Positions 26,534 through 36,073 of a stretch of DNA of 64,000 nucleotides are shown here, in pieces. The notes under the pieces are model-generated. The model worked only from the letters and a program-made list of their open reading frames with translations, ran no database searches and was not told the DNA's origin. Each line of letters starts with the position of its first letter. Within the stretch, counting starts at the first letter, position 1. A program made the translations under genes and the position numbers. The DNA lies in contig NZ_CP085173.1 of assembly GCF_020616555.1 (NCBI RefSeq), positions 7,146,001-7,210,000 on the forward strand. Reading direction: 5' to 3'. The stretch comes from Streptomyces longhuiensis (GTDB lineage: Bacteria > Actinomycetota > Actinomycetes > Streptomycetales > Streptomycetaceae).

Positions 26534-28126
26534 TCAGTCCACGGCGAGCGGCGCCGGTTCGGGGCGCGGGGCGCAGGCAGCGGTGCGGGTCACCGGGATC
26601 CGACCCTCCATCAGATACGCGTCGAGGTGGCTGTTCACGCACTTGTTGGGGCCGGCGGCGATGCCATGGGTGCCCGCGCCGCGCTCCGTGACCAGGACCG
26701 ACCCCGGAAGCCTGCGCCACAGCTCACGGGCGCCCTCGTAGGGGGTGGCAGCGTCGCGCTCCGCGGCCAGGATCAGCGTCGCGGGCAGCGCGCCGGGCGC
26801 GGTCCGTACGTCGACGGGACGCCGGCGCGGGGCGGGCCAGTACGCGCAGGGCAGGTTCGTCCAGGCGTTGTCCCACGTCTCGAACGGGGCGCGGCGCGCC
26901 AGCTGGGTGTTGTCGCGGTCCCAGACGCGGAAGTCGGTGGGCCACGCGGCGTCGTTGCACTCGACGGCCGTGTAGACGGCCGTGCTGTTCTCGTTCTCGG
27001 CGGCCGCCGCGGTCCGCGGCGCGGCCTGCTCGGCGAGCGGCTTCGGATTGCCCTTCAGATACTCCGACAGCGCGCTCGCCCGCATCGCCCAGTAGTCGTC
27101 GTAGTACCCGGCCTGAAGGTACGCGGCCTGGAGCTGGCCGGGGCCGACGGTGCCGCCCGCGGGTTCGTTCGCGAGCCGCGCCCGGACCTTCTCGTAGCTC
27201 TGCTGCACATCGGCGGCGGTCGCGCCCAGGTGGTACGTCTTGTCGTGCTTGGCCACCCATTTGCGGAAGTCCGCCCAGCGCCGCTCGAAGGCCACCGACT
27301 GCACGAGGTTGTTGGTGTACCAGATCTGCTTCGGGTCGGGGTTCACCGCCGAGTCGAAGACCATGCGGCGCACATGCGAGGGGAAGAGCGTCGCGTACAC
27401 GGCCCCGAAGTAGGTGCCGTAGGACGACCCCATGAAGTTCAGCTTCTGCTCGCCGAGCCCGGCGCGCAGCACGTCCAGGTCGCGGGCGTTGTTGAGCGTC
27501 GTGTAGTGCCGCAGCGCGTCCCCGGCGTTCTTCGCGCAGCCCCGCGCGTAGGCCTTGGCCTGAGCGATCCGCTCCAGCTTGTACGAGGCGGAGGGCTGGG
27601 TCGGCGCCTGGGTGGGGGCCTTCGTGAACCGCTTGGGGTCCTCGCAGGACAGCGGGGCCGAGCGGCCCACCCCGCGCGGGGCGTAGCCGACGAGGTCGTA
27701 CGCGGAGGCGATGCGCTTCCACTCCGGCATCAGGGCGACGAGCGGGAAGTACATGCCGGACGCGCCGGGTCCGCCGGGGTTGAAGACGAGGGAGCCCTGC
27801 CTGCGGACCGCCCTGCCGCCCTTCGGCGCCGTGGTGCCGGTGGCCTTCATCCGGCTGACGGTGAGTTTGATCTGCTTGCCGTCGGGGTGGGCGTAGTCGA
27901 GGGGGACGGAGACGGTGCCGCACTTGATGTGGGCCGGGAGGTGCTCCGCGGCGGCGCAGGTGCCGAAGGTGATGCCGGTGGCCGCGGCGCGGGCGGCGGC
28001 CACGGCCGTGCCGCGCAGTTCGGTCGTGTCGGGCGGGGCCTGGGTGTCGGCGCGGCCAGGGGCGGCGACGAGGGCGGTCAGGACCAGGGATCCGGCGGCC
28101 GCGTAGACGGCGGGGGCTGCTCTCAT
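26534..28126 (-). CDS. Secreted tripeptidyl-aminopeptidase-type alpha/beta hydrolase
   Basis: A 530-residue exported serine peptidase of the Streptomyces TAP/SlpD family (peptidase S33). A signal peptide covers about residues 1-26. The alpha/beta hydrolase core shows the oxyanion segment NPGGPGASG and the nucleophile elbow GSSYG with Ser235; a C-terminal TAP-like domain includes LILAAERDAATPYEGA (Asp of the triad) and GTHGIAAG (His). It removes tripeptides or other N-terminal peptides outside the cell. No lipobox is seen, so it is probably freely secreted. Converges on hemQ. Confidence 0.9.
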   Translation of the reverse strand: MRAAPAVYAAAGSLVLTALVAAPGRADTQAPPDTTELRGTAVAAARAAATGITFGTCAAAEHLPAHIKCGTVSVPLDYAHPDGKQIKLTVSRMKATGTTAPKGGRAVRRQGSLVFNPGGPGASGMYFPLVALMPEWKRIASAYDLVGYAPRGVGRSAPLSCEDPKRFTKAPTQAPTQPSASYKLERIAQAKAYARGCAKNAGDALRHYTTLNNARDLDVLRAGLGEQKLNFMGSSYGTYFGAVYATLFPSHVRRMVFDSAVNPDPKQIWYTNNLVQSVAFERRWADFRKWVAKHDKTYHLGATAADVQQSYEKVRARLANEPAGGTVGPGQLQAAYLQAGYYDDYWAMRASALSEYLKGNPKPLAEQAAPRTAAAAENENSTAVYTAVECNDAAWPTDFRVWDRDNTQLARRAPFETWDNAWTNLPCAYWPAPRRRPVDVRTAPGALPATLILAAERDAATPYEGARELWRRLPGSVLVTERGAGTHGIAAGPNKCVNSHLDAYLMEGRIPVTRTAACAPRPEPAPLAVD

Positions 28127-28276
28127 CGCTCTTGTGGGTCCCTTTCGTCCGGCCCTCGTACGGCCGTTTCGCGCGGCCTCTCGGGGCTGTCACCCGTCTG
28201 CCGGGAGCAGACGCGAACAAAGGGGATACTTCGTGCGGCAGTTGACGAAGTAAAGCACCGGCCCGCCGGTGTCGGC

Positions 28277-29047
28277 TCAATGACCCCGTTGCGCCGTCCC
28301 GAAGGCCTCACGCAGAGCCGGGTCGGACACCGCGCGGACGCCGTGCACGGCGACGGCGGTCAGCAGGGCGGCCTCACCGACTCCGTCGCGTACGCCCCTC
28401 GGCAGGGCGCCGATCAGCCGCTGCCCCGTGGGGGAGGCCCAGCGCGTGTAGGGGTGGACCTCGAAGCGGGCGATCGCCAGACAGGACAGCGTGAGGATGA
28501 GGGGCAGCGCGAACCACGCGGCGACCAGCACGCCGTCGCCCGGTTCCCCGCCCGGCATCGTGAGCGACACGCCGGCCAGGACCACGACCGCGAGCGCGGC
28601 GGCCCGCACCTGGCGGACCGCGCCCGCGACCCCGCCGCGCGCCCCGTCAGGGACGGCGAGGCCCGCCGCGACGAGCCGGTCGGCCAGCGTCCGTACCGCG
28701 TCCGCGGCCGCCGTCGCCCGGCGCACCGCCCCTATCCGGGACTGTCCGTCCGGCCCGATGGCGCCGATCACCGAGCGCTCGATGTCGTCGCCGCCGACCG
28801 GGTCGACCACGGTGGCCCAGCCGGTGTGCGCGAGCAGCAGCCGCCGGCTGCGCGCCATCGACACGAGGGTCAGATCGGCGACCCGGAACGGGCCGCCCGA
28901 CAGGAACGCGGCCTCGTACAGCGTCAGCTCGTGCGCCCCGCCCCCGGCCGGCTCGCTGTGTGCGGCGTGTGCCGCGGCGAGGCAGAGGCGCGCGCAGGAC
29001 AGAAAGGCCGCGGCGCAGGCCATGAGCAGGAACAGAAGCCAGAACAT
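28277..29047 (-). CDS. TIGR04222 domain membrane protein
   Basis: A 256-residue integral membrane protein. A first hydrophobic helix (1-27) contains three Cys (11, 18, 22). The family motif LTLYEAAFLSGGPFRVADLTLV lies at about 42-63, followed by a predicted winged-helix-like soluble part, two further membrane helices (about 150-195) and a C-terminal soluble tail. Many relatives end in a Gly/Cys-rich low-complexity tail; this one ends GTAQRGH without it. Function unknown. The family often neighbours DUF692 enzymes, as here with one gene between. Confidence 0.75.
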   Translation of the reverse strand: MFWLLFLLMACAAAFLSCARLCLAAAHAAHSEPAGGGAHELTLYEAAFLSGGPFRVADLTLVSMARSRRLLLAHTGWATVVDPVGGDDIERSVIGAIGPDGQSRIGAVRRATAAADAVRTLADRLVAAGLAVPDGARGGVAGAVRQVRAAALAVVVLAGVSLTMPGGEPGDGVLVAAWFALPLILTLSCLAIARFEVHPYTRWASPTGQRLIGALPRGVRDGVGEAALLTAVAVHGVRAVSDPALREAFGTAQRGH

Positions 29048-29154
29048 GGCGTTTTTCTATGTCACCTGTTCGGGCGGCGCCACGGGTTGTTCACCATATG
29101 GACAGAGCGTTGTCTGCATGTGACGTTCCGTTTCCCTCGCCTCCCCCTGTCGTG

Positions 29155-29898
29155 TCAGGGCTTGGGCCGGGAGGCCGCAGGGGGCAGCGGGAAGGAGGGG
29201 GACGGGGTGAGGGGCGTCGGGGGAGCCGGGGACGCCACCGGGCCCGGCGGGGCGGGGGAGCGGGTCTCCGGTGGCGTACTCGCGCCGGCGGCGTCCCGCG
29301 CGAGGGCGTCGAAGTCGACCAGGCCCGTGGACTCCAGGACCTTGATGTGGTCGAGGACGGTCTTGTTCGCGTCGTCCGCCAGGTCCCGTACGAGCGAGTT
29401 GCGTGTCGTCGCGCGGACCTGGGCGACCAGTGAGAAGACCTTCCCGTGGGCCCGGCGCAGGATGTTGGCGAACTTCCGCTCGTAGTCGTCGCCGTGCGCC
29501 GCGCTCAGCTCGGACAGCCAGTGCTGCTGCTGGCTGTTGGGCTGGTTGGGGAGTTCGAGGCCGAGCCGCGCGGCGACCTCGCGCACGCGCGCGTCCAGGA
29601 AGGTGTGCCCCTCGACGAGGTGCTCACCCGCGGTCCGCACCGCCGTGCCGGTCCCTCTCGCCTCGGCCTGCTGGCCCGCGGGCAGCTCCCACAGGCCCGC
29701 GAGTCGCACCTTCGTGACGAACTCGCGGTCCAGGGCCGACAGGGGGCCGAATCTGGTCGACACGGTCCCCTCGTCGAGCAGGTCCACGCCCGTGCCGGAG
29801 CGGTCGGCGTACGACCAGACCGGGAACACGAGAGCCGCGAGCGTGGTGACGAGCCCGGCGACGATGAGTCCGGTGCCGTTGACGAATCGGGTGCGCAT
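29155..29898 (-). CDS. DUF4142 domain exported protein
   Basis: A 247-residue protein with an N-terminal membrane helix or uncleaved signal (residues 8-30) and a helical DUF4142 domain (about 55-190), recognised by LSALDREFVTKVRLAGLWEL, VREVAARLGLELP and LRRAHGKVFSLVAQVR. The C-terminus is a Pro/Ser-rich disordered tail. ATG at 29898 is fixed by AGGAGG about 7 bases upstream; the longer frame lies in the neighbouring gene. Function unknown; the fold is ferritin-like/four-helical and extracytoplasmic. It sits between the TIGR04222 and DUF692 genes on the same strand. Confidence 0.8.
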   Translation of the reverse strand: MRTRFVNGTGLIVAGLVTTLAALVFPVWSYADRSGTGVDLLDEGTVSTRFGPLSALDREFVTKVRLAGLWELPAGQQAEARGTGTAVRTAGEHLVEGHTFLDARVREVAARLGLELPNQPNSQQQHWLSELSAAHGDDYERKFANILRRAHGKVFSLVAQVRATTRNSLVRDLADDANKTVLDHIKVLESTGLVDFDALARDAAGASTPPETRSPAPPGPVASPAPPTPLTPSPSFPLPPAASRPKP

Positions 29899-30001
29899 GG
29901 TGCCTCCTGGTGCGGCACCGCACGCTAGTCCGCTCCACGGACGTGGGCTCGGGTAACCCTGGGAATACGTCAACTGCGGTACGGGCGCGAGGTGGTGGCG
30001 C

Positions 30002-31345
30002 TCAGGCCGACCGGAGAGCCGGACGGCCCCGGTGCAGGGCGGACCGCGCCGCGCGCGCCAGACGTGCCCCCGGGCGCGCGGCCGGCGGGGTGGGCCCCGA
30101 CCGCTCCCGCCACCACCGCTCCAGCTCCCGCCGCGCCCCCGCGTCCCCGGGCCCGCCGGAGTCGAGCAGATGCTCGGCGAAGTCGAGGGCGTCCCGGCGG
30201 TAGCCACCCGTCATGGGCCGGCACTGCGCGTACGACAGGAACGCCGGGCGGTACGCGGCCGGGCCGAGGATCTCCGGCAGTTCGGGTGCCACCTTCGCCA
30301 CGACGTCCGCCCGCTTGGCGCACAGCGCCCGGCTCTGGACCTTGAGCCGCACCCGGTCGAACCCTTCCGGTGCGGGCGTCCCCGCGACGAGGGCGGACAG
30401 GAGCGCGGCCTGCGCGAGCGCGAGCCGCTGACGGGCGGGGTCGGTGCCCTGCGGAGCGCCGGCGTCCCGCGAGGCCGTGTCCGAGGAGGGCCGCACGGTG
30501 CGCCCCTCGGCGGGCGCGGTCGTCAACGTCCCCCTGATCTCGTCGAGTTCACGCTCCAGCTCCTGCGGCGCCGGGAAGTTCTCGTCGCGCTCCAGGAGGA
30601 CTCCGGGCGGCGAGACCCGGGACGCCAGGTCCGCGAGGATGTCGAGGACGGGGCGCGGCACGGGGTGCGCGTGGCTGTCGTGCCACACGCCGTCGCGCTC
30701 GAAGCCCCCCGCCACATGCACGTACGCGATGGCCTCGACCGGCAGTTCACCGAGCGCCTTCGCCGGGTCCTCGCCGCGGTTGACGTGGTTCGTGTGCAGG
30801 TTCGCCACGTCGATCAGGAGGTGCACGCCGGTGCGCTCCACCAGCTCGTAGAGGAACTGACCCTCCGTCATCTCCTCGCCGGGCCAGGAGAAAAGGGCCG
30901 CGATGTTCTCCACGGCGAGGGGGACGGGGAGCGCGTCCTGGGCGATGCGGATGTTCTCGCAGAGCACGTCGAGGGCGTCCCTGGTGCGCGGGACCGGCAG
31001 CAGATGGCCGGCCTCCAGCGGCTGCGACGCCGTGAGCGCGCCGCCCGCCCGTACGAACGCGATGTGCTCGGTGACGAGCGGGGAACCGAGGGTCTCGGCG
31101 CGGGCCGCGAGGTCGGCGAGCCTGCCCTCGTCGGGCCGGTCGGCGCCGCCGAGGCCGAGCGAGACGCCGTGCGGCACGACGGTGACGCCGCGCTCGCGCA
31201 GCCGCAGCAGGGAGTCGGGGACGTGCCCGGGGCACACGTTCTCCGCGACGGCCTCGACCCAGTCGATGCCGGGCATCGCCTCCACGGCCTCCGCGATCTC
31301 CGGACGCCAGCCGATGCCCGTACCCAGACGCTCGATCCGCTGCAT
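30002..31345 (-). CDS. DUF692 (MNIO) multinuclear iron enzyme with C-terminal extension
   Basis: A 447-residue protein. Residues 1-275 are the DUF692 TIM barrel: [65 protein letters not shown] and LLERDENFP carry the expected His/Asp/Glu/Asn iron ligands. DUF692 enzymes (for example MbnB) oxidatively modify cysteines or other residues of ribosomal peptides. About 150 further residues ([16 protein letters not shown] to the Arg-rich end) form a second domain resembling the C-terminal domain of the S. coelicolor relative SCO6045 as I recall it. ATG at 31345 follows a GGAGGAGG-type site. No obvious precursor peptide gene is adjacent. Confidence 0.85.
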   Translation of the reverse strand: MQRIERLGTGIGWRPEIAEAVEAMPGIDWVEAVAENVCPGHVPDSLLRLRERGVTVVPHGVSLGLGGADRPDEGRLADLAARAETLGSPLVTEHIAFVRAGGALTASQPLEAGHLLPVPRTRDALDVLCENIRIAQDALPVPLAVENIAALFSWPGEEMTEGQFLYELVERTGVHLLIDVANLHTNHVNRGEDPAKALGELPVEAIAYVHVAGGFERDGVWHDSHAHPVPRPVLDILADLASRVSPPGVLLERDENFPAPQELERELDEIRGTLTTAPAEGRTVRPSSDTASRDAGAPQGTDPARQRLALAQAALLSALVAGTPAPEGFDRVRLKVQSRALCAKRADVVAKVAPELPEILGPAAYRPAFLSYAQCRPMTGGYRRDALDFAEHLLDSGGPGDAGARRELERWWRERSGPTPPAARPGARLARAARSALHRGRPALRSA

Positions 31346-32001
31346 GGTTCCCCTCCTCCACCCCGGCCGTGTGCCGTGCGATGCCGGTGTCATGACCCCG
31401 GTGGACACCGCCGAACCCAGGAGGGGGGACGTTCAGAGGTTCATTTGAGGTTCCGTGCGACGCCTGCGCGCAGGGCCGGGCGCCCGGCGCCGCGGCCTTG
31501 CCGCCTCACCCCGGTGGAATCGGCCACGGCGCTCTTCGCGTGTCTCCGTGAGGCCACGAGGGCGGGAGGGCCTCGCGGGCCCGAGCGGAGCCACGCCGCT
31601 GCCGGAATTGCGAGGTACGTCAGGGCATGGGTTCCCTCCCGCTGCACCATCCACTGTGTGGAATTCGTGAACTACCTGTTCCGACACGTGCGCATCGTGT
31701 GCAGGTAGAACACGTCCCTCTTCATCGAACCGACTTTCGGGCTGGCGTAAACATGCCTTGCTCCCGTCACCCCCAACTCCCCAAGGTGGGTGGGCACTTG
31801 AGCATCAGGAGTCACAAGCACGCGTGCTTGACCCGGGCGGCCGTCCGTCCGGGGCATCGACGGGGGAAACTGATACGGGGTGTGCGGACCGGCGCGGCAT
31901 GACGCGTCCGGAGACCGCCGCGCGCCCCCTTTTGCCACACCTCCCCCTCTGTCGCCTCTTGGTGCCTTTCACCCGGTGCCCGAGAAGGGATAGGAGGGGG
32001 A
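31346..32001. promoter_or_regulatory. Long intergenic region upstream of the injection-system locus
   Basis: About 656 bases separate the divergent DUF692 and sheath genes. A minus-strand frame of 69 codons (31441-31650) has no clear ribosome binding site and arginine-rich composition; I do not call it. The right half (31650-31990) is less GC-rich and should hold the promoter of the eCIS operon; a TTGACC at 31828-31833 lacks a properly spaced -10. A good AGGAGG site precedes the sheath ATG. Confidence 0.4.
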
Positions 32002-33867
32002 ATGCCGACGAATGCCGTGAGTGCCGCGAGGCCGACTTACCCGGGCGTCTACGTCGAAGAGCTTCCCAGCACCACCCGCGCCATCTCCGCCGTGACCACT
32101 TCGGTGACCGCGTTCGTGGGGCACACCCGGCGCGGCCCGCTGAACGAGCCGGTGCGCGTCAGCGGATTCGCCGAGTTCGAGCGGCGCTTCGGAGGGCTGA
32201 GCGCGCAGAGCCCGCTCGCCTACGCGGTGCACCAGTTCTTCGGCAACGGCGGCTCCGTCGCCGTGATCGTCCGGGTCGCCAAGGCGGGCAGCGGCAAGAC
32301 CGCCTGCGTCGTCCTGGAGTCCACCGACGGCCGCAGCGAGAGCCAGGTGCTCGAGGTCCACGCCAAGGAACCCGGCGTGTGGGGCAACAGCCTGCGGGTT
32401 GCCGTCGACTACGACACGGCGTGCCCCGACGAGACCTTCAACCTGCGGGTCCACGACGCCAGGGGCGACGCCCGCGAGAGCTTCACCGGCCTGTCCATGG
32501 ATGCCGGCAGCGGAACCTACGCGCCCACCGTGATCAACGCCGGGTCGCGCCTCATCCGCGTCGACGCCGTGGGCGAGGGGCGCCCCGACCCGTCCGGCAC
32601 CGTCTCCAAGCCGTTCGGCCACGAACTGCCCGATCCGGCCGTCGACGTGACGGTGAAGATCGGTGACGTGGAGCGCGAGTTCACGCTCTACGACGCCGAC
32701 TGCGACGGCGAGGCCCCTTCCTCCGTGGCCGAGTTGGCCCTGCTTCTGGAGCGCAAGCTGCGGGCGCTGCCCGACGCGCCGGGCCGGCACGCCTTCGCGG
32801 GTGTCGAGGTCACCGCGTTCGGCCGGCGCCTCCAGGTCGTCGCGGGCTCCACCGACCCCGAGGACGTCGTCCGCTTCCTGGGCGAGTGCGCCAACGACCT
32901 GGGCCTGGAGGCCTCGGTCAACCCGCCGGTGTTCCCGCTGGAGGGCGGCGAGGACGGCGAGGCCCCCGGCCCGCGCGACCTCATCGGCTCGGAGGCCGAC
33001 AAGACCGGCATCCAGGCGCTGCGCGGGGTGGCCGACGTCAACCTGCTCTCCCTGCCCGAGCTGGCGTCGTACGAGAAGACCGAGGACGCGCTCACCGTCC
33101 TGTCCGCCGCTCAGCGGCTGTGCGAGGAGCGGCGGATCTTCCTGCTGGTCGACGCGCCCGCCACGTGGGTGAGCGTGGACTCGGCGCGGGCGGGCCTGTC
33201 CGCCTTCGACGCCGTGCGTGGCAACCATGCGGGCCTGTACTTCCCGCACCTGCAGCTCACCGACCCGCTCACCGGGCGGCTGCGCGCCTTCCCGCCGTCC
33301 GGCGCGGTCGCCGGCGTCATCGCGCGCACCGACGCCGAGCGCGGTGTCTGGAAGGCTCCGGCCGGTACGGAGGCCCAGCTCGTCGGAGTGCGCTCCCTGA
33401 CCGTCGATCTGACGGACCGCGAGACAGGACTGCTCAACCCGCTCGGGGTGAACTGCCTGCGCACGTTCCCGCTGGCCGGTCCGCTGGTGTGGGGCGCGCG
33501 CACGCTGGAGGGCTCCGACGCCCTCGACAGCGCGTGGAAGTACGTGCCCGTGCGCAGGCTCGCACTGCACGTGGAGGAGAGCCTCCAACGCGGGTTGCAG
33601 TGGGTCGTGTTCGAGCCCAACGACGAGAGCCTGTGGCAGCAGATCCGGCTGTCCGCCTCCTCGTACCTGCACACGCTCTTCCGCCAGGGCGCCTTCAAGG
33701 GCAGCACCCCGCGGGAGGCGTACTTCGTCAAGTGCGACAGCGAGACCACGACGGACGAGGACGTGGCGAACGGGATCGTCAACGTGCTCGTCGGTATCGC
33801 GCCGGTCCGTCCGGCCGAGTTCGTGGTCGTCAAGATCCAGCAGACGTCCGGGCAGTTCGCTCTCTAG
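32002..33867 (+). CDS. eCIS contractile tail sheath protein
   Basis: A 621-residue phage-tail-sheath family protein that forms the contractile outer cylinder. The start TYPGVYVEELPSTTRAISAV TTSVTAFVG is the classic sheath N-terminus, and the end (LRQGAFKGSTPREAYFVKCD, then VNVLVGIAPVRPAEFVVVKI) is the conserved C-terminal core that interlocks neighbours. A large insert (about 105-330) is variable and probably surface exposed. ATG at 32002 follows AGGAGG with 6-base spacing. Only one sheath gene is present, whereas the Afp/PVC systems have several. First gene of the rightward cluster. Confidence 0.95.
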   Translation: MPTNAVSAARPTYPGVYVEELPSTTRAISAVTTSVTAFVGHTRRGPLNEPVRVSGFAEFERRFGGLSAQSPLAYAVHQFFGNGGSVAVIVRVAKAGSGKTACVVLESTDGRSESQVLEVHAKEPGVWGNSLRVAVDYDTACPDETFNLRVHDARGDARESFTGLSMDAGSGTYAPTVINAGSRLIRVDAVGEGRPDPSGTVSKPFGHELPDPAVDVTVKIGDVEREFTLYDADCDGEAPSSVAELALLLERKLRALPDAPGRHAFAGVEVTAFGRRLQVVAGSTDPEDVVRFLGECANDLGLEASVNPPVFPLEGGEDGEAPGPRDLIGSEADKTGIQALRGVADVNLLSLPELASYEKTEDALTVLSAAQRLCEERRIFLLVDAPATWVSVDSARAGLSAFDAVRGNHAGLYFPHLQLTDPLTGRLRAFPPSGAVAGVIARTDAERGVWKAPAGTEAQLVGVRSLTVDLTDRETGLLNPLGVNCLRTFPLAGPLVWGARTLEGSDALDSAWKYVPVRRLALHVEESLQRGLQWVVFEPNDESLWQQIRLSASSYLHTLFRQGAFKGSTPREAYFVKCDSETTTDEDVANGIVNVLVGIAPVRPAEFVVVKIQQTSGQFAL

Positions 33868-33901
33868 CGGCCCGGGATCCAGGGAGAGCTGAAGGAAATC
33901 G

Positions 33902-34426
33902 ATGGCTGAGTTCACGGTCAACGCCCATCGCTTCGACCCGTACAAGAACTTCAAGTTCCTGGTCCTGTGGGACGGACGTACGGTCGCCGGCATCAGCAAG
34001 ATCAGTCCGCTGAAGCGGACCACGGAGGTCGTCAAGCACCGCAACGGCGGTGACCCCTCCTCCCCGCGCAAGTCGCCGGGGCGCTCGGAGTTCGAGGGCA
34101 TCACCCTCGAACGCGGGGTGACCCACGACCCCGAGTTCGACCGCTGGGCCAACAAGGTCTGGCAGGTCGGCGCGGGCCTCGGCTCGGAGGTGTCCCTCGC
34201 GGACTTCCGCAAGGACCTCGTCATCCAGGTCCTCAACGAGGCGGGCCAGGTCGCCGTCTCGCACAAGCTGTACCGGACCTGGCCCAGCGAGTACCAGGTC
34301 CTCGGCGAACTGGACGCCAACGCCAACGCGGTGGCCATCCAGTCGCTGAAGCTCGAGTGCGAGGGCTGGGAGCGGGACTACGAGGTGCCCGAGCCGGAGG
34401 AACCCTCGTTCCTCAACCCGGCCTGA
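33902..34426 (+). CDS. eCIS inner tube protein
   Basis: A 174-residue T4 gp19-like/Hcp-like tube protein (Afp1/Afp5 equivalent) that polymerises inside the sheath. The conserved pattern is complete: FDPYKNFKFLVLWDGRTVAG at the start, then VVKHRNGGDP, ITLERGVTHDPEFDRWANKV and the final ESLKLECEGWERDYEVPEP-type ending (IQSLKLECEGWERDY). Thirty-four bases separate it from the sheath gene, with a GAAGGA ribosome binding site. Confidence 0.95.
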   Translation: MAEFTVNAHRFDPYKNFKFLVLWDGRTVAGISKISPLKRTTEVVKHRNGGDPSSPRKSPGRSEFEGITLERGVTHDPEFDRWANKVWQVGAGLGSEVSLADFRKDLVIQVLNEAGQVAVSHKLYRTWPSEYQVLGELDANANAVAIQSLKLECEGWERDYEVPEPEEPSFLNPA

Positions 34427-34554
34427 GCGCTCGCCGGAAGTGCCGCGACGGGTCGTCGTTCGTGTGCGGCTTCGTCGTGGCCGGTCGTCACGGTTCTCCG
34501 CGCCCCCGAGGGCGCCGCTGAACCGCCGCGACCCGCTTGGCCGAGGGAATCGGG

Positions 34555-35289
34555 GTGGACATGGTGAACACCGGGGCGGCCGAACTGCTGGCTGCCTGGG
34601 AGGCAGGCCTCGGCGAGGCTCCGGTCGGGCGTGCGCTGCTGCTGCACCGCTCGGCACGACCGGACGTCGGGGCGGAACGGCTGCCGGCACTGCCGGTGGG
34701 CCAGCGCGAGGCGGACCTGTTCGCGTTGCGCCGGGCGCTGTTCGGCGAGCGGATGCAGGTGCGCCTGGCGTGCGGGGCGTGCGGGGAGGACATGGAGTTC
34801 GACCTGGACGCCGGGGAGCTCGCCGGGTCACTGGGCGGGCGCGGCGAGTCGGCCGTGCGGGTGCAACAGGACGGCTGGGACGTCGAGTTCAGGCTGCCCG
34901 GCGTCGCCGACCTGACGGCGGCGGCCCGGGCGGCGGACCCGCGTACGGCACTGCTCGCGCGATGCCTGGTCTCGGCGGTGCACGACGGGACGGCGGTGAC
35001 GGCGGGGGAGTTGCCCGCGCAGGTGCAGCGCCGGATCGTCGACGCCGTCGAGGCGGCCGACCCCGGCGCCGACCTGGCGCTCAACGTGGCCTGCCCCGAG
35101 TGCGGGCGGGCCACCCGGGCCGAGCTCGACATCGCCTCCTACCTGTGGACCGAACTCGACGCCTGGGCGCGGGACGTGCTGCTCGACGTCCATCTGCTCG
35201 CCACCGCCTACGGCTGGAGCGAGCCGGAGATCCTGGCGCTCAGCCCGACGCGGCGCCGCTACTACCTGGAGCTGTGTGCGGATGTCTGA
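34555..35289 (+). CDS. eCIS-associated Zn-ribbon protein (gp26-like family)
   Basis: About 244 residues. Two Cys pairs, CGAC (C73/C76) and CPEC (C180/C183), each next to beta hairpins, look like a split zinc ribbon. The C-terminal segment HLLATAYGWSEPEILALSPTRRRYYLEL is the conserved signature seen in baseplate-associated proteins at this place in eCIS loci. The exact structural role is unknown. Start is uncertain: GTG at 34555 has a GAGGGA site 6 bases before, ATG at 34561 is the alternative, and TTG at 34537 is unlikely. Confidence 0.75.
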   Translation: MDMVNTGAAELLAAWEAGLGEAPVGRALLLHRSARPDVGAERLPALPVGQREADLFALRRALFGERMQVRLACGACGEDMEFDLDAGELAGSLGGRGESAVRVQQDGWDVEFRLPGVADLTAAARAADPRTALLARCLVSAVHDGTAVTAGELPAQVQRRIVDAVEAADPGADLALNVACPECGRATRAELDIASYLWTELDAWARDVLLDVHLLATAYGWSEPEILALSPTRRRYYLELCADV

Positions 35290-36013
35290 CTCCGAGGCCC
35301 CTGGGGGCTCGCCGGACTGCGCCGACTTCTTCGATCGGCTGCTCGCGCGGCACACCGCCCCGCGGCCGGCCGCGGCGCGGGTACGGCCCCGGCTGCCCGG
35401 CCCGTTCGAGCGGGTCGAGGCGGTACGGGCCGCCGCGCCGGCACCGGACGGGGACGCGCTGCTGTGGCCCGCGGCCACGCCGCCGGCCGTCCCGCTGCCG
35501 GACGTGCCGTCGCCGACGGTCGTGGCGGCACGGACACACACGGAACGGGAGCGGACCGTCGAACGCACGGAGCGGGCGGCTGAGGCGCAAGGGCCGCGTC
35601 CGGCTGCTCCGGCCCGCACCGAGGCGCCGTTGCTGCGTCCCGCCACCTCCGTTGCGCCGGCGCCGCGACCGCTGCCCGACACCGGGCGGCGTGCGGCGGT
35701 GCGCGGGGACCGGCAACCGGCACAGACCGCGGCTTCCGTGCCCGTCCCCCCGGGCAGGGACGCCGCTCCCCACGCCGTGCCGGCGGCGCTGCCCCCCAGC
35801 GCCGCCGGCCCGGCGGCGACGCGCGACGCCGTACGGCAGGCCGCGGCCCGGCGACCCGCACGCGCCACCGAGCAGGTGGTGCAGGTGCAGATCGGACGGC
35901 TCGAAGTGACGGCGGGCGAGGCGCCCGGCGCCGGACGGCCCCGGACGCCCGCCGCGGGGAGAGCCGGGGCCACCTTGAGCCTCGCCGAATACCTGGCGCG
36001 GGGGCGCGAGTGA
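35282..36013 (+). CDS. eCIS-locus disordered protein with C-terminal motif
   Basis: A 243-residue protein beginning MSDSEAPGG, overlapping the preceding gene by 8 bases. An N-terminal helix (CADFFDRLLARHT) is followed by a long Pro/Ala/Arg-rich disordered region. A short ordered C-terminus VVQVQIGRLEV precedes LSLAEYLARGRE. Proteins of this layout are common next to eCIS genes, the last segment probably docking to a structural component. No enzymatic motif is seen. Codon bias is normal for the cluster, supporting real coding despite low complexity. Confidence 0.65.
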   Translation: MSDSEAPGGSPDCADFFDRLLARHTAPRPAAARVRPRLPGPFERVEAVRAAAPAPDGDALLWPAATPPAVPLPDVPSPTVVAARTHTERERTVERTERAAEAQGPRPAAPARTEAPLLRPATSVAPAPRPLPDTGRRAAVRGDRQPAQTAASVPVPPGRDAAPHAVPAALPPSAAGPAATRDAVRQAAARRPARATEQVVQVQIGRLEVTAGEAPGAGRPRTPAAGRAGATLSLAEYLARGRE

Positions 36014-36073
36014 ACCGCGAACACGGATCAGTACGACGACCAGCAGGCCGAGAGGAACCGAGGAACTGACGCC

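Noticed and set aside
25814..29485. 1223-codon plus-strand open frame
   Set aside because: It crosses hemQ, a terminator and three minus-strand genes in other frames; composition is Arg/Gly/Pro-rich without motifs.
31441..31650. Small minus-strand ORF upstream of the eCIS
   Set aside because: No clear ribosome binding site, Arg/Ala-rich composition and overlapping equal-length frames; not enough to call a gene.
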